This document shows, piece after piece, positions 11,737 to 24,179 of a DNA stretch of 64,000 bases. Positions within the stretch are counted from its first letter, which is position 1; each line of letters starts with the position of its first letter. Where the stretch lies: assembly GCA_015698045.1 (NCBI GenBank), contig BLAL01000006.1, forward strand, positions 434,001-498,000, in the 5' to 3' direction. This stretch comes from Rhizophagus clarus (lineage: Eukaryota > Glomeromycota > Glomeromycetes > Glomerales > Glomeraceae). The notes beneath the pieces are model-generated. The model saw only the letters and a program-made list of their open reading frames with translations, was not told the DNA's origin and made no database searches. A program made the translations under genes and the position numbers.

Positions 11737-12386
11737 CCCTATAAAAAATATGTGTCCGGATAATGTCCAGAAAATGTCCAGAAAAATTGTCTAAATAATT
11801 GTCCGGAAATTCTGGACACTGTGTGTCCGGAAACTGTTCCGAAAACACTGCATTTTCGGGATATTAGGAATTTGTCCTGAAATTGTCCAGAAATGTATTT
11901 TTGTAAAATTTTGCCACAAAAGATGATCAATGGATAGATGATCATCATTATTCCTTAACCCAGAATTTTTATATCATAGATATATAGTATTTTTGCCTGC
12001 TCTGCAATTTTAATTAGTACGACAGAAAAGATTTTGAATATCAGTTTTGTGCTTTTTACATTTTTTTACAAAATTAATTTATCCTTTTTTGGAAATAGTA
12101 TCCAGAATTTGTCCTGAACTTTTTCATGTCCGGAATTTGTCTATCTGGTTTTTTTGCTATGTCCAGAATTTGTCCAGGTTTAACTGTCTGGAATTTGTCC
12201 AAAATTTTATACTGAATAAATACTGGATGAATTCTGGACAAAGTTAGGACATGTCAAAATTTTAAGTATCAGAAGTGTGTTAGACATATACCAAAAAAGT
12301 GGACATTTTCCGGACACATCAGATTTATTCCAGACATTTTCCGGACATTTTTGATAACATTTTCCGGACATTTATTTTTTATAGGG
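11737..12386. mobile_element. 650-bp non-autonomous TIR element with TGTCCGGAA subterminal repeats
   Basis: The left end starts CCCTATAAAAAATA and the right end finishes TATTTTTTATAGGG, the exact inverse over 14 bp. Imperfect similarity continues inward through TGTCCGGA motifs. ATG flanks both sides (11734-11736 and 12387-12389), a probable 3-bp target duplication. The interior carries about 20 copies of TGTCC(G/A)GAA in both orientations, and no transposase frame. This is a MITE-like element; CACTA-type elements share 3-bp duplications and subterminal repeats, but the superfamily is not settled. Confidence 0.8.
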
Positions 12387-12546
12387 ATGTGGGGCGATAA
12401 ATATTTTATTATCATTACGTGATCATGTGAAACATGAAAACTAAATCTGTTATGCTAAAAATCAGGGGGTCATACTAAATCGAAATGGTGTTGATAAAAA
12501 AAAAATTTATAACTATTCGATAATTATCATATCAAAGAAATTTTTA

Positions 12547-12781
12547 GTGTATTCTATATTTATATGGAATTTAATTCAATTAGTTGAAGTGAATTGTCAA
12601 ATAACATCACAGCGATTTGAACATACTGCTACAATTTTTAATAATAATTTATATATTTTGGGTGGCCGTAGTCATAATGATGAGTATGTTGGAAAAGATT
12701 TCTCCTATTGCATTGAATACTCAAAAGCTCTTATGGCATCAAGCACCAGTACCAGCCATGATTAATATTCCCCCATCCCAT
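12547..12781 (+). pseudogene. kelch-repeat gene fragment
   Basis: The reading QRFEHTATIFNNNLYILGG (about 12601-12660) is a typical kelch blade strand pair. Downstream the expected LNTQKLLWHQAPVPAM reading is in another frame (about 12715-12762), so a frameshift near 12710 breaks it. Only one blade or so remains of a family that normally has five to six. It resembles the N-terminal ectodomain of the kelch-TM-kinase receptor remnant at 16.6-19 kb. Confidence 0.65.
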
Positions 12782-13500
12782 TTCAGATAAATCTATTAGC
12801 ACACAGGTCAAAGTTATATATTTCGAGAATCTCAAAGACTGATCTATGTAAAAGAAAGTTATTTGGTTACTTTTCGACGCTAATTTCCATAGTACATGAA
12901 AGCAACCTGAATATAATGAATGGCTATTAACAAGCTCTTAACTTTTCCAATAATCATTTCCCATTTCGATCAATAATTATGTTTATTGTAAGACTCCAAA
13001 ATGTCATCACCAACTCTTCGGTTCGTGAAAGTATCTTTTGTTATGATAACAGAGAATAATCAGATTAAGCGTTTACTATTAAGCGTGATTACAGATGTTA
13101 TTAACGGTTTGAGCAGCATTATCCTATCATATGAAACTGGTAAATCTGGCTTCGGGAATGCAATAACTTTTTTGATCTATGGTTTTTTTTTGCATCGTTA
13201 CCGGTTTAATAATTTTTCATAAACTTCTAACGTGTGTCTCAAACACTACCCGATTAGATTAGACTTCCAGAAATCTATCAGGATAGGATTTATAGTGCGC
13301 TACGGGCATCTCTGATATGCTCTTTTAACAAGACTTCTAAAGAGTTTATCCATAATACGTTTATGGTTGGGAGGAACTTGCTTTAAATGGTTCGATAATA
13401 TCTACCAGTTTATGTGTAAACTTTTTGCATGCAAATTGAAATCGCCTATAATTTTTAATAAATGACACAGCTAGATATTATTGAATCGCAGGAAAGAATT
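12782..13500. other. no recognisable gene
   Basis: A 73-codon open stretch at 13001-13222 has no recognisable motif and no clear splice context. Nothing else is supportable here. Confidence 0.4.
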
Positions 13501-13514
13501 AAAAGCCGTGATTA

Positions 13515-13694
13515 GACAATAGCTTTATTGGAGAAACATCATCTGGATAATGATTGTGAGATTGGCCGATTGAAGAATCAACTTACAGAATCATTTATGA
13601 AATTAATAGATTAAAAAATGAAATTGCAGGACGAGATGATGAAATAAGAGAATTTATTAATAAAGTTATTCCAGAAGCTTACGAAAAAAAATAA
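13515..13694 (+). pseudogene. coiled-coil gene fragment
   Basis: Two adjacent frames together read as a charged helical protein: ALLEKHHLDNDCEIGRLKNQ in the first, EINRLKNEIAGRDDEIREF in the second, ending at TAA 13692-13694. The switch of frame near 13590 marks a one-base indel. No start is visible. It is likely a leftover C-terminal piece of a larger protein. Confidence 0.5.
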
Positions 13695-14317
13695 ATTTTG
13701 AGACTCGGTTGGATAGAACTAGGGTTGGAAATGATTATTAGAACTGAAATCAAAAACATTGCGAATTCCAACCGAACTAGAGAGTGAAAGTAGATACCTC
13801 TCATTAATTTTCCAAATCGTTGGTACTTGAGTTCAAAGGAAACATTTGGGCACATTCGAATTTCGCTATCATTCATATTCTTAATCTGTTAACAATGTAA
13901 GTTTGTTGTCAAATCAAGAAGACATAAAGTGCATGTTCTACAAGCGCGACATGGAAGAAATAACGTAGAACAAAAACATGTTACACAATCATTTTTTATC
14001 CAACCAAAACTGGTATTGTTCCCTAATTAGAAACTATCTCCGAATTACAACATTGAGTCGTTCCCTTGATTACTAAAATAAGTTATACTAATCAATATTC
14101 TCGTGATATAAAACTTATTTCAATCTTCGATCAACTAAATAAAAATAGATTTGTAAAGTTTTTGTAATCTACGTAACACACATATCTGATTTTATTCGTG
14201 GATGAAATTTGAAAAAATAAAACAGTAGTAAATCATGTCATCTTTAACGGCTAATAATAAAACATGTCTCTCCATGACATTGACAACACTTTTAACAAAA
14301 ACAAGTCATTACAAATT

Positions 14318-14574
14318 AGTTTGCTAATACAGAAGAACTTATAGATTACTTAAAAAATACGAGTGTGTTACATCTCGATGATACTCACTTGGATATTTTT
14401 CGTGAACATGAAATAATTGGATATGTCCTTCTTGACATGACCGAAAAAAAATTCCTAAGTTATGGTTCAGCAGCTTCACTCGCAAAATTTGCCAAGGAAT
14501 GCAAGATGCAAACAGACAAACGTTTTCCACAGACTAATCCTTTGAAAGAAAATGAATTTTATGACATATTCTAA
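14318..14574 (+). pseudogene. SAM-domain fragment
   Basis: The reading ELIDYLKNTSVLHLDDTHLD, then HEIIGYVLLDMTEKKFLSYG and KFAKECKMQ, has the SAM-domain spacing of five short helices (about 70 residues). SAM domains mediate protein-protein interaction and in this fungal group often precede a kinase or coiled coil. There is no start codon nearby and no continuation after TAA at 14572-14574. Upstream GCTAATACAG could be an acceptor. I regard it as an orphaned exon. Confidence 0.6.
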
Positions 14575-14919
14575 TTTGTGAAAAATAAGTTGGACCTAAA
14601 CACGGAACTAATAGTTTTTAATCAGTTTAAACAAGAGCTTGAAGAATATATATTAATAATAATACGTTAACAGAGGGGAATTTGACCCGTTCAATCTGCA
14701 ATAAAAGCTTAGACTCCGACAAGACATTGTCTAGATATATCACCGAACAACATTACCGTTGTAACTAATGTGCAATGCAAACAGTTGGATAACTTAAAGA
14801 GGAGAGTGTGTATAATGTATGAATACTAAAAAATATTACAGCATTTTGAAAAATTATTCTATCACTAATCTAAAACCTATGAACGATGAAAGCAGCATAA
14901 AAAATGAAAAATAAAAATA

Positions 14920-15937
14920 TTATACTATGTCCTCCATGGAATCTTCTCTAGAAAAATCGTTCATGAGACAGCTTCTGTATTCACACCAGAGCCAATGACA
15001 CGCAACTTTCGCATTCGGCCTCTTATCTGGATCAGGATTCATAAGTATTTTTGAATACTCAATTAATTTTTGCTCAGATGTAGCGGTTTGAATAAGATGG
15101 CCAATTGACCAGATGTCAACTGCTTGATTATGGCTTCCATTTAAGGAAAAAATTTCTGGTGCATGAGTTTCTCTATCTAACTTGCTGTAGGGAGAACTTG
15201 CAGGAGACTCACACGCGTGATCATAATTGGTTACTCTCCATTTGTCGCTAACGCCTTCTTTCATAATCGTCGTCCATTGAATGTCACGGTGCATGAAGTT
15301 CGTTTTATGATAATCCTTTAAAAAAGTTAATATGCAGTGGAGGGCTTTTACAAGTTGTTCTATAGATTCTGGTTTGCGAAATTTTTTGCGGAATAAAGCG
15401 TTTTCACCGTAACGAACTTTTTTTTCTACCATTCGATGATACATAGTAACATGCTCTAAAGTTTCAAATACTTTTTAAATCCAAGTAAAAGATAGTTAAT
15501 GTCACGTTGTGTTTGGAAGACAGTCACTCTCAAAATTACAGACACTTACCGGTGGTAGTGGTGGGGATGATAGTGATGATGTGGATTTTCTCTGGATCAT
15601 GGTTTTTATGATTAGTTTCAAAATAGTTACAGAACAGTTTATAAGGCATCATCTCATCTCTGAAAAGTCCTCCTCTGGTAGAAACTTGATTAATCGCTTT
15701 CACATCGACATCAACTTTCCAAAGTTTCACTGTGTATTTATAACAATCGACAACATTATTCCTATAACAGATATAATCTCTAAGGTGATCAACTTTGAAA
15801 CTTTCAATGTTGTAACGTTTGTTACTAAACTCGGCGAATAGACTTTTATTCTTATTGTCTTTATAAATGTTAACCGAGAAAGTGTCAAGAAAGTTAAGAG
15901 TGTCGTTTAGAATTGAACAATTGAATGAGGTTTCCAT
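14920..15937 (-). CDS. Crinkler-type ubiquitin-like header fused to kinase-like domain
   Basis: Exon 1 is 15937-15550 and exon 2 is 15455-14920, joined across a 94-nt intron (GTAAGT donor at 15549, TTTAG acceptor) in phase 1, giving 307 residues. Residues 1-129 look like the ubiquitin-fold header of Crinkler proteins: SILNDTLNFLDTFSVNI, HLRDYI, LWKVDV, CNYFE, then IHIITIIP. The second half is kinase-like: MHRDIQWTTIM (HRD 185-187), VTNYDHA where DFG is expected, THAPEIFSL, and DIWSIGHLI with DPDKRPNAK. No glycine-rich loop is visible and the Asn of the catalytic loop is replaced by Thr, so it may be a weak or dead kinase. Crinkler proteins of other organisms act inside host or self nuclei; function here is inference. 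Confidence 0.75.
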
Positions 15938-16349
15938 TTCGATTATTTTTGTATTTATTTTTTTATAAAATAAATTTTAAAGAAAGAGTTTTGAGAAATT
16001 TTAAAGAAAGAAGTTTTGAGAAGCTTGAGAGAAGTCTAAGGTATATATATACTTTGTACCTTTCTGAATACATGATGTAATAAAAGATACTTCGACAACC
16101 AGTACATGAAAAAAAATGATTCATTAGATTTTGATTCTCCGTATTTATTAAAAAAGGTGAATTAACGTTACGTAATTTGATTGTGGTATTAGATTGGCTA
16201 AGTGAGTAACGTAAGGTGACAAAAATCACATATGTATTACAATTTGTATAATACAGTGGTGTGCAAAAAAAATGAAGTTTTTTAAATCACGTTAGTTTCA
16301 CAAGTATTGCATCAATTCAAATGTATAATACGTCATTTTAAAGCTGAGA
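15938..16349. other. upstream region of the Crinkler-kinase gene
   Basis: There is no gene. A TTTTAAAGAAAGA direct repeat lies at about 15975-16012. This region should contain the minus-strand promoter of the gene ending at 15937. Confidence 0.35.
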
Positions 16350-16500
16350 TGCTGCGTCATAAGGTATCCATTCTAATATATATGATAATTTCATCATTAT
16401 GAACTGATAATTGAGTATCTTGAATAAACTTATCAATATCATCGTTACCACTAGTGAACTAGTCCAATTTCCAAAATTTTGCAAAATTTGTTGAAAATAC
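16350..16500 (-). pseudogene. kinase N-terminal linker fragment
   Basis: The sequence is clearly related to 21085-21215, the linker and Gly-loop approach of the intact kinase on the same strand: AAGGTATCCA, TGATAATTGAGTAT and ATCAATATCATC are shared. Small insertions disrupt it. It is a dispersed duplicate of that exon piece. Confidence 0.6.
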
Positions 16501-16589
16501 ATTGCATTACATATTTACATATTTTATTACATTCTTTACATTTATTTTTATTTAAAACCATTTGAATCTGATATGTATATTTTAGGTAC

Positions 16590-19012
16590 AAGAGACTTAG
16601 TTTGGAAAAAAGAAATGTATCAAAACTAGCGAATCCTAATGTACCAACTCTGAGAATCTATTATGGAGCCACTTTATTGCCTAACAATAAAATAATTTAT
16701 ATAGGTAAGCAAGTAAATCTTTTCTTAATCTAATTTAAATATTATTGTCCATATTATTATCTTCTTTTAGGAGGTATCATGGTAAAAATTATTTATCCTT
16801 GAAGCAGGTAAATCAAATTATTAATTGTTTAATTACCAAGTTTAATCGTAAATTTACGAACAATTTTATTAATTAGGTTTTATATTTATGATACAGCATA
16901 GAGAAGTAAAGTCGCATTAATACTTTTTTATCAAATTGATATTTGCGATAAATTTTTCTTTTTAATAATTAAGTTAAATTTTAGATAACTACCGGAACAA
17001 TACCTTCTAATAGAGGGAAGTTTTCTGCCGTTCTTGGTAGGATTATTATTATTAAAATAATTTGAATTTAAATTTAAATTACGATATCGTTATAATTTAT
17101 TATTTATCACAAAAAGGATTGGATGGTCAAAAAATAATAATCTTTGGAGGCTTTAACCGTTTTGGTCATCTTAAAGCTAATGAATCACTTTATATTAAAT
17201 TTAATAAATTTTGAATGGGATATTCCAAGAATTTCTGGAAGAATTCCGAAAAATCATTATTACCATAAAGCAAATGTATTCGATAATTATAAAAGTTTTT
17301 TTTTCTTAATAGGACTTGGTTATAAACAATCAATTGAAAGTGATATTTTATCGCTTGATATAAGTAATAACGAGGAATATGTACGGAAATGACTTGAGCC
17401 TATAGATTCATCAGTTTAACCAACTGATTCATCAACAGTTTCATCAACAGATTCATCAACAGTTCATCAACAGATTCAACAGATTCGTTAGCAGATCCAT
17501 CAACAGATTTATCAACAGATTTATTGACAGATCAATTTATGCTGGCGTTGCTAATTATTTTCGTATTTACTATAATTACTATAGTTTACTTAAACTACTT
17601 AAACAAGAAAAGGGATAGTAATTCTGATTGGCTTGAAGAAGCTATTTCCAATAAATACATTAAATATTATGAATATAAACATTTTAGTAATATACAAAAA
17701 GTTGGTATTGGATATTTTGCAGAAGTATTTCGTGCAAATTATAAAGATTCAGAACAATATTTAGCTTCAAAATCTTTTTTTAACCTTGATATTGCAACTA
17801 TTAAAGAAATTAATCGTGAGGTATTTGAAAAAAGAAAAAATAATTATGATTTTTTTAAATTTTTCTTTTTAATTTATATTTTAAAATCAAAATTTATTTG
17901 TGGTTTTAAGCTTAGACTTCAACGTGAAGTTGATTTTCATAATAGTATTATTCGTTTTCATGGAATTACAAATTCAGAGTCAAGTATGTTTATTATAAAA
18001 TTATATTTTTTTTTAATAGCTAGTCTATTAATAAAATAATCAATTACTAGAAAATCAAAGAGGCAATAAATTTAATATATTAGTATTAGAATTAAAATAC
18101 ACGGACGGTGGCTCACTTAGAAACTACTTAAACAAGAATTTTGATACACTTACTTGGAAACGTAAATGTAATCTCGCTCATCAGTTGGCTTGCGTCGTTT
18201 CTTGTCTACATGATGAAAATACATTACATTGTGATTTGGTAATTTAGTATTTACATTTTTTTTTTTTTTTAATTATGAATCTTGTTAAATGTTATTAACT
18301 TCTATATATTTCATTTAAAGCATTCAGGCAATGTATTATTTCATCAAAATGTCATTAAATTGGTCGACTTTGGATTTTCAAAAAGGATTGGTGTTGTAAC
18401 AAACAATCACTCAGAATTACATGGAATAATTCCTTATATTGATCCAAAAAGATTAACAGACAAGATTCAATACAAATATATAATATATATTAGACAAAAA
18501 GAACGATGTATATAGCGTTGGTGTTCTATTATGGGAAATATAAAGTGGTAATCCACCCTTTTATACTCAACGTGAAGCAAGTTTCTTGCCAATGAATATC
18601 TTACAAGGTCTTAGAGAATCCCCTATATTGGATCTAAATATTATATATTCTTTCCGACTTTATATTGGTAATTATTATTATTTATTTTATCTCTATATTG
18701 TTGTCTGTCACTTTAGTTAACTATAAGCGTTCTCATCATTAATTTATTTCAACACGAATTGTCATTATTGTTATTTATCGTGTTGGGATGGTGAACCCAA
18801 CAACCGTCTAACTATAAAGCAAGTAACTTCACAACTCAAAGAAATGTTATCCAAAATAGACGAAGAAGAAATAGTAAATTTAAGTGAAAAGATCATTATT
18901 ACCCAGTTAAAAATTTAAACCAATTATTACTTGGTTCTGATAATGACAAAAAAGAAGCATCAGATTATTTAGGGTTTAATGATTTAACAAATAAATTAAA
19001 GATACTTTGATA
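16590..19012 (+). pseudogene. kelch-TM-protein kinase receptor, decayed
   Basis: Kelch blades appear as IYYGATLLPNNKIIYIGG (split by an intron at about 16705-16770), TTGTIPSNRGKFSAVLG and LDGQKIIIFGGFN. A P-T-D-S-S stalk coded by TCATCAACAGAT repeats (17410-17530) is followed by a TM helix (LALLIIFVFTIITIVYL, about 17540-17590). A kinase domain comes next: VGIGYFAEVF, LQREVDFHNSIIRFHG, YTDGGSLRNYL, HCDL/HSGNVLF across an intron, VDFGFSKR, GIIPYIDPK, VYSVGVLLWEI, and a PNNRLT end. It is broken by stops at about 17216 and 17417 and in the stalk, a frame change near 18470, and TAA directly after VLLWEI (about 18540). Ancestrally this was a single-pass receptor with kelch ectodomain and cytosolic kinase. 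Confidence 0.75.
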
Positions 19013-19746
19013 AAAACAACTAATAATAAATTAATTAATAAATTAGCCAAACCAGGTTGTAATCTGGAATAATATGTAATAACTAAATAATTATTGATTA
19101 GGAGGGGGTAAAAATATCAAAGGGTGACATCATTGTATCTTGTCCATCATAACAAACATATTTGATTGACAAAAAGTATTAGTATTAGTTCGTCAAAATC
19201 AGCATGATCCTAATAGACTGACTAATAACTATCGTAATTACGGTAACATTATCCAAACCTAGAAAGTGAGCAATATGACTCTGAAATTTTACTCCGTTCC
19301 AACAGTAAAATTTTTTAAATATACAGGATCCATTTATCGAATTTCACTATGTAATTTAATTAAACTATTTTTTTTTTCTGCATATAATTGTGTAAATGTT
19401 GATGAAAATATGGCTCATAGGTACAACTTACGTAAAAGAGTTGATAGATCTTGGATGTGAAGAAACTAATAAATCATCTGTATTTCTACGAATTTCACAT
19501 AAAGAAGCTGATTTACAGAAAATTTTAAATTATCATAAATATTAATTAAAAATGGTATTTTCGATGGATATATATGTATAAAGGTAATTTTTTTAGGCAT
19601 TTCAATGAAAAAAAAAAAACACGTCATTACAAAAATACTTAAATTCTCTTTTAGTGATATATTCGTCAGTCTATAATTTCACATTCCAAGCATTCACTCT
19701 TATTGGATCTATGATCTGTAAAAAAAAAAAAAAAAAACTCAGCAAT
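19013..19746. other. no supportable gene
   Basis: Short open stretches only (for example 19266-19460), without family resemblance. An A-rich tract lies near 19720. Confidence 0.4.
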
Positions 19747-20795
19747 TTATATAAAAAAAACTAAATAAGTATGAAGTTTATCAAAATAAAATTCATAAAT
19801 ACCCGAATATTCTACACTTGATATATTATCGTAATTTTCATAATAATCACCAGAGTTTTTTGGTTCAGGAAGGTTATTATTACAATTAAATAATCTACTT
19901 GTATATATAGCTCCAGGATGCGTTTTATTTGTTAAAGGTAAATTATTAGTATCTAATAAACTATTACTAATACTAATTTCTTTAATTTGTTTAACTAATT
20001 CTAGGTCTAATAATTCTGTTTCGTCATAATTCCTATTTTTTACATATTTATTAAGGTCTTCTTTCCATTCACAAAACATTCTTGTAAGATCGTTTGCACT
20101 TGGTCTATTTGATGGATTTGCATCTAAGCATCTTTTGACTAAATGTAAAATTAATTGAGGTACTTTAAAATTAAATCTAGGTCTTAAACCGTCACAAATC
20201 TTTAATACTAAATATTCATCATGATCAATATCATAATATGGAGGTAATTCGGAAATTACCTCATACATAATTATGCCAAAACTATAAGTATCAGTAGCTT
20301 TGGTATAATCTTGTCCTCTTAAAATTTCAGGAGCTAGATAAGGTAAAACGCCATATACGCTATTTTCCATATTTTCTAATTCTTCGTGATTTGCTGGTCT
20401 ACACAATCCCATGTCAGTTATACGTGATAAATCTTTATTACATACTATATTCCCACTATGTAAATCACGATGAATTAATTCTTTATCATGAATTCTCCCA
20501 AGTCCAATTGAAATATTTCGTAAAATACCAATTCTATATCCCCATATCTGCAAATCCAAATCCAAATTTGTTTCATAAAATTTATGCTTTTTATATTCAT
20601 TATATACCTTTTCCTTTTTTTCATTCAAATAGTTCCGCAAACTTCCCCTGTTAGCATATTGCATAACCATAATATAATCTTTTGTATCAGAATCTTGAGT
20701 TATTCCATAACACCTAATAATTTGATCTAATGGTTTATAACTAAATACTTTAATATGTGACGTAATCTAAATAGTTAAAATAAAAATTATTAGCA

Positions 20796-20860
<65 letters not shown>

Positions 20861-21415
20861 TTCAAAATTCATTAATAATAAATTAGTTTATACCTCATTT
20901 ATAAATTCATACGTAATTTTTTGAGATTTATTCAAACTTTTAAGAGCTACAAATGTATTATTCCTTTGACCCAATCTTTTCCATTGACATTTACTTACAT
21001 CCCAATGAAATATATTGCCATCCTTCCATGTCGCCCTATAAACTTTTCCAAATCCACCTTTTGCAATATATTTAACTTTAGTAAACCTATCATAAGGTAT
21101 CCACTCTAGTATTTGATAACTATCCCATGCTGATAATTGAGTATTTTGAATAAACCTATCAATATCATCATTACCACTAGTCCAATTACTAAAATTTTGT
21201 TGAAATCTTTTTGAATTACAAGTTTGACACCAATTATGTCCCGTATTTTCTTGTTTGCATTCTATGCACCTTCCAAATTTTTGCACTCTCAAATTTGAAT
21301 CACAAGTCTGACATAAGATTGATGAACCTAAGATTGACGCGCACAAAAGCATACTCATTTGTTTGCATTCTATACACATTCCATACTTTTGTTCGTCCAT
21401 GCCTGATTGATCCAT
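19747..21415 (-). CDS. protein kinase with N-terminal CxxC zinc-ribbon repeats
   Basis: Exon 1 is 21415-20894 (174 codons) and exon 2 is 20766-19747, joined in phase 0 across a 127-nt intron with GTATAA donor and TTTAG acceptor; the product is 513 residues. Four CxxC pairs (Cys14/17, 35/38, 50/53, 63/66) form two probable zinc knuckles. NFSNWTSGNDDIDRFIQ is the family linker, followed by AKGGFGKVYRATW, VALK, MQYANRGSLRNYL, HRDLHSGN (HRD 274-276), DMG at 292 replacing DFG, GVLPYLAPEILRG, DTYSFGIIMYEV and NPSNRPSAND. All catalytic positions except the DFG Phe are present, so activity is plausible. A cytosolic Ser/Thr or dual kinase of the lineage-expanded TKL-like group is likely; substrates are unknown. 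The intron carries an (AAT)n tract. Confidence 0.88.
20796..20858. repeat. (AAT)n microsatellite within kinase intron
   Basis: About 20 uninterrupted AAT units lie in the intron of the minus-strand kinase gene (19747-21415). Length variation here would not affect coding. Confidence 0.9.
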
Positions 21416-21417
21416 AG

Positions 21418-24120
21418 TATGAGTATTAGTTATAACTTAGACGACTGTCAAAATTGATAAACGAAATCTAAGTATATTAATGACAATTTAACGTCACTAA
21501 AAGTTGAATTGAAGAAAGAATGAAGGCAAAAAAAAAAAAAAAATCAATGACATAAAACAAGAAAAAAGAGAGAAATTAATTAAAACCCGACTGAAAATAA
21601 GACAAAAGCAAAAACAAAAAAAAAAGTTCAGCCATTGAAAAAGAAATGAACAGAACAAAGTTTACCTCGGTGTTACATAATATAAACAAAAAATAAATAA
21701 TCATATATTTGGATCTTACAGTTTATTTCATTGGCTAATCATATATGAGTCACATGGTGACCAAGTTGCTATTCTTGTATCATGTTTTCAAAATGTGTAA
21801 CGAATTGTACAATGATAAATTCACAAACAAACCAAATACAGAAATAAAGTTCTCTGGTTACGAAATTAATGATGAAACAGAAAGAGATTAATCATGTAAA
21901 AATTAAAGGCGAAGAAACGAAGAATTTACTGTGCAGTGCATAAAATTGACTTTAATATTCATAAAGACATCGTACAAAATCAATTTATAAATCTCCACAA
22001 TTGGCACCTTACTATATAATGAGTATTTCAGCTGGCAGTATAGTCAAATACATAAGTTCACTACAAATTTAAATATATTGTTTGCAAATTAAATTTTCTT
22101 ATAGATTAAGGAGGAAATGTTAAGTCAATATATTTAACATAATTTTAGTAGACGACCTCTATATGGGATTCTGTGCGCCAAAACTCCTCCACATAGCCAT
22201 ATATCAACTTTTTCAACCGAATACCTGTTGGGAGATCGCCTAATAGCTATTAATAAGTAATCAATAATGTTTTTTTTTCTCAAGATGCCAGTTGCTTCAA
22301 AACTAACACTACTGCAATAAGTGAGGATATAATACAACAAATATGTATGTTACCAAACTTGAAAATAAAAATAAAAACTCAAATTGCTGAATACTTTAAA
22401 AGATTGTTTGAATAGTCAGTATAAAGACTTTTTCTGGTTAAAGTAAATACAGAAAATAATTTATGCCAGTAGACAAACACAGAAAATTTTTTGTATGTTT
22501 GTTAAATTAAATAGATACTTATATTTTAATCAATAATAGAAAAATTAGAGAATTCTATATTGTCACAATTTCATATGAAGGGATTTCCATACAATGCCTG
22601 ACTGCGTGACTACACTCTTTTCATTCCTTTACATCCACTTTATTTGTTTTTTTTTTTTTTTTTTTTGCGCCCACTTTTTGTTTCTTATGATCTTTTTTAT
22701 TTTTTTACACTCATTTTTTTTTGTTTTTTTTTCGCTTCTTCACACTTATCTTTCATTTATCTGTGCTTTCTTTTTCGTTTCTTTATGTTCGATTTTTTAC
22801 TAAGAACATATTAATAATTAATAAAATTTTTTTTTGTAGCAATAAACAAACATATAATAACTGCATGATAAGGATAGATATCACGCGTGCGATAAGTAAA
22901 TTTACTCAAAATAAATAAATAAAAATACTGTAAAGACTTGACCTAATTAATAATATTTCGAGTCAAATCAGTAGATCACATAAATTGGCACTTCCAGGAT
23001 CTCTAACCAAAAAAGAACCTCAACATCCTGTACGAGTAGTCGGAGTAGGATTTCCGAAAGAACAAGCTCTTTAAACTTAATACTGAGTCTTGACGTATAA
23101 TAATTCACGCAATATCTACTGAACTTAGAAATGAAAAGATGACGCACGTTTCTTAAACGATTTTGCATGAATGCCCAATTGAGAGTACACCTTTTTTTAG
23201 TGAGTTTATCTTTCTGACTTTAAATTAATAAAAAGAGAGTCTGAATGGAATTTATTAATTTCAGTGATCAATGGAAATTTTATTCATGTGACGAGATAAA
23301 ATTTAAGTATGCTATCTATATATCATCTCTGAAACCTTAAAATAAAAATGATGAATATTATCTTAAAAGGTTTTAGCGATTTAACTTCTCAGGAAAGTAA
23401 GTTTATTGTGTTAAAAAATTATTTGCTTTAATACGATTTTATCCTTTAACGTTACGAGCTCTTTAATGACAATTTCATAAGTAATTTAAAGTCATTCCAA
23501 AGCTGAGAAATTAAAAATTCAAACAATGAAAGTGTAGCTTGCGTTTAAAAGGAAGAATTTTTGTAATTATATTTAAAATAAATCATATCTGACATAATTT
23601 TATAATTTTGTAAACGTCAAATTACTAAATATTGCTACATCAAAAAACTCTTCCACGTCGATCCTCAGACCAAAAATTTTTGTAAAGGAAAACTGAACAA
23701 AACGACTTAAAAGTTATTGATAAGGACTCGTTAAAACACTAAATATGGAGTCGTACTCGACGTGAGATGAGTTTAAAACCAAGTTGCGAGTAGAATTTGA
23801 AAGAACTTTTAAGAAACTTCAGAAACATAGGACGCTGCTCACGGAAAAATTTTCAATATTATTGACGATAAGTTTGGACGTCCAAAAAGTAGTCTGGCCT
23901 ATATACCGAACATACACGTTGGAGCTATTGAATTAATATATAAGGTTATAGAACAAATAATGACAGAACTATATAATAAAGATGTTTCGTTAATAGGGAA
24001 ACAAAATGGACCTTCGCACTTGATTCGTGAGGCGCAGCAAAGAACAAGGACATTACGTCAGAGCTAACGAAAAAGGAACCGAAACTAAAGGAGAAGGAAC
24101 GAATCATTTTTACAGAAAAA
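21418..24120. other. gene-poor stretch with pyrimidine-rich tract
   Basis: There is no supportable gene. At 22605-22800 one strand is almost pure C/T (poly-T runs broken by CACTT or CGCTT). A weak 68-codon minus-strand stretch (22134-22340) has no family match. Traces of degenerate coding sequence may begin near 23750 and lead into the remnant at 24180-24533. Confidence 0.45.
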
Positions 24121-24179
24121 CGAAAAAAACAGAAAAATTAACAAAAGAAGTTAGTTCAACGAGGGATATTCTGAATAAG

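Noticed and set aside
15509..15841. 110-codon plus-strand open stretch
   Set aside because: It is antisense to the Crinkler-header exon, which has clear family motifs and splice phase.
22134..22340. Minus-strand 68-codon stretch reminiscent of a kinase C-lobe (VDIWLCGGVL)
   Set aside because: There is only one kinase-like word, no other motif and no splice context.
22594..22918. Two Phe/Ser-rich open stretches
   Set aside because: They are produced by a poly-pyrimidine tract.
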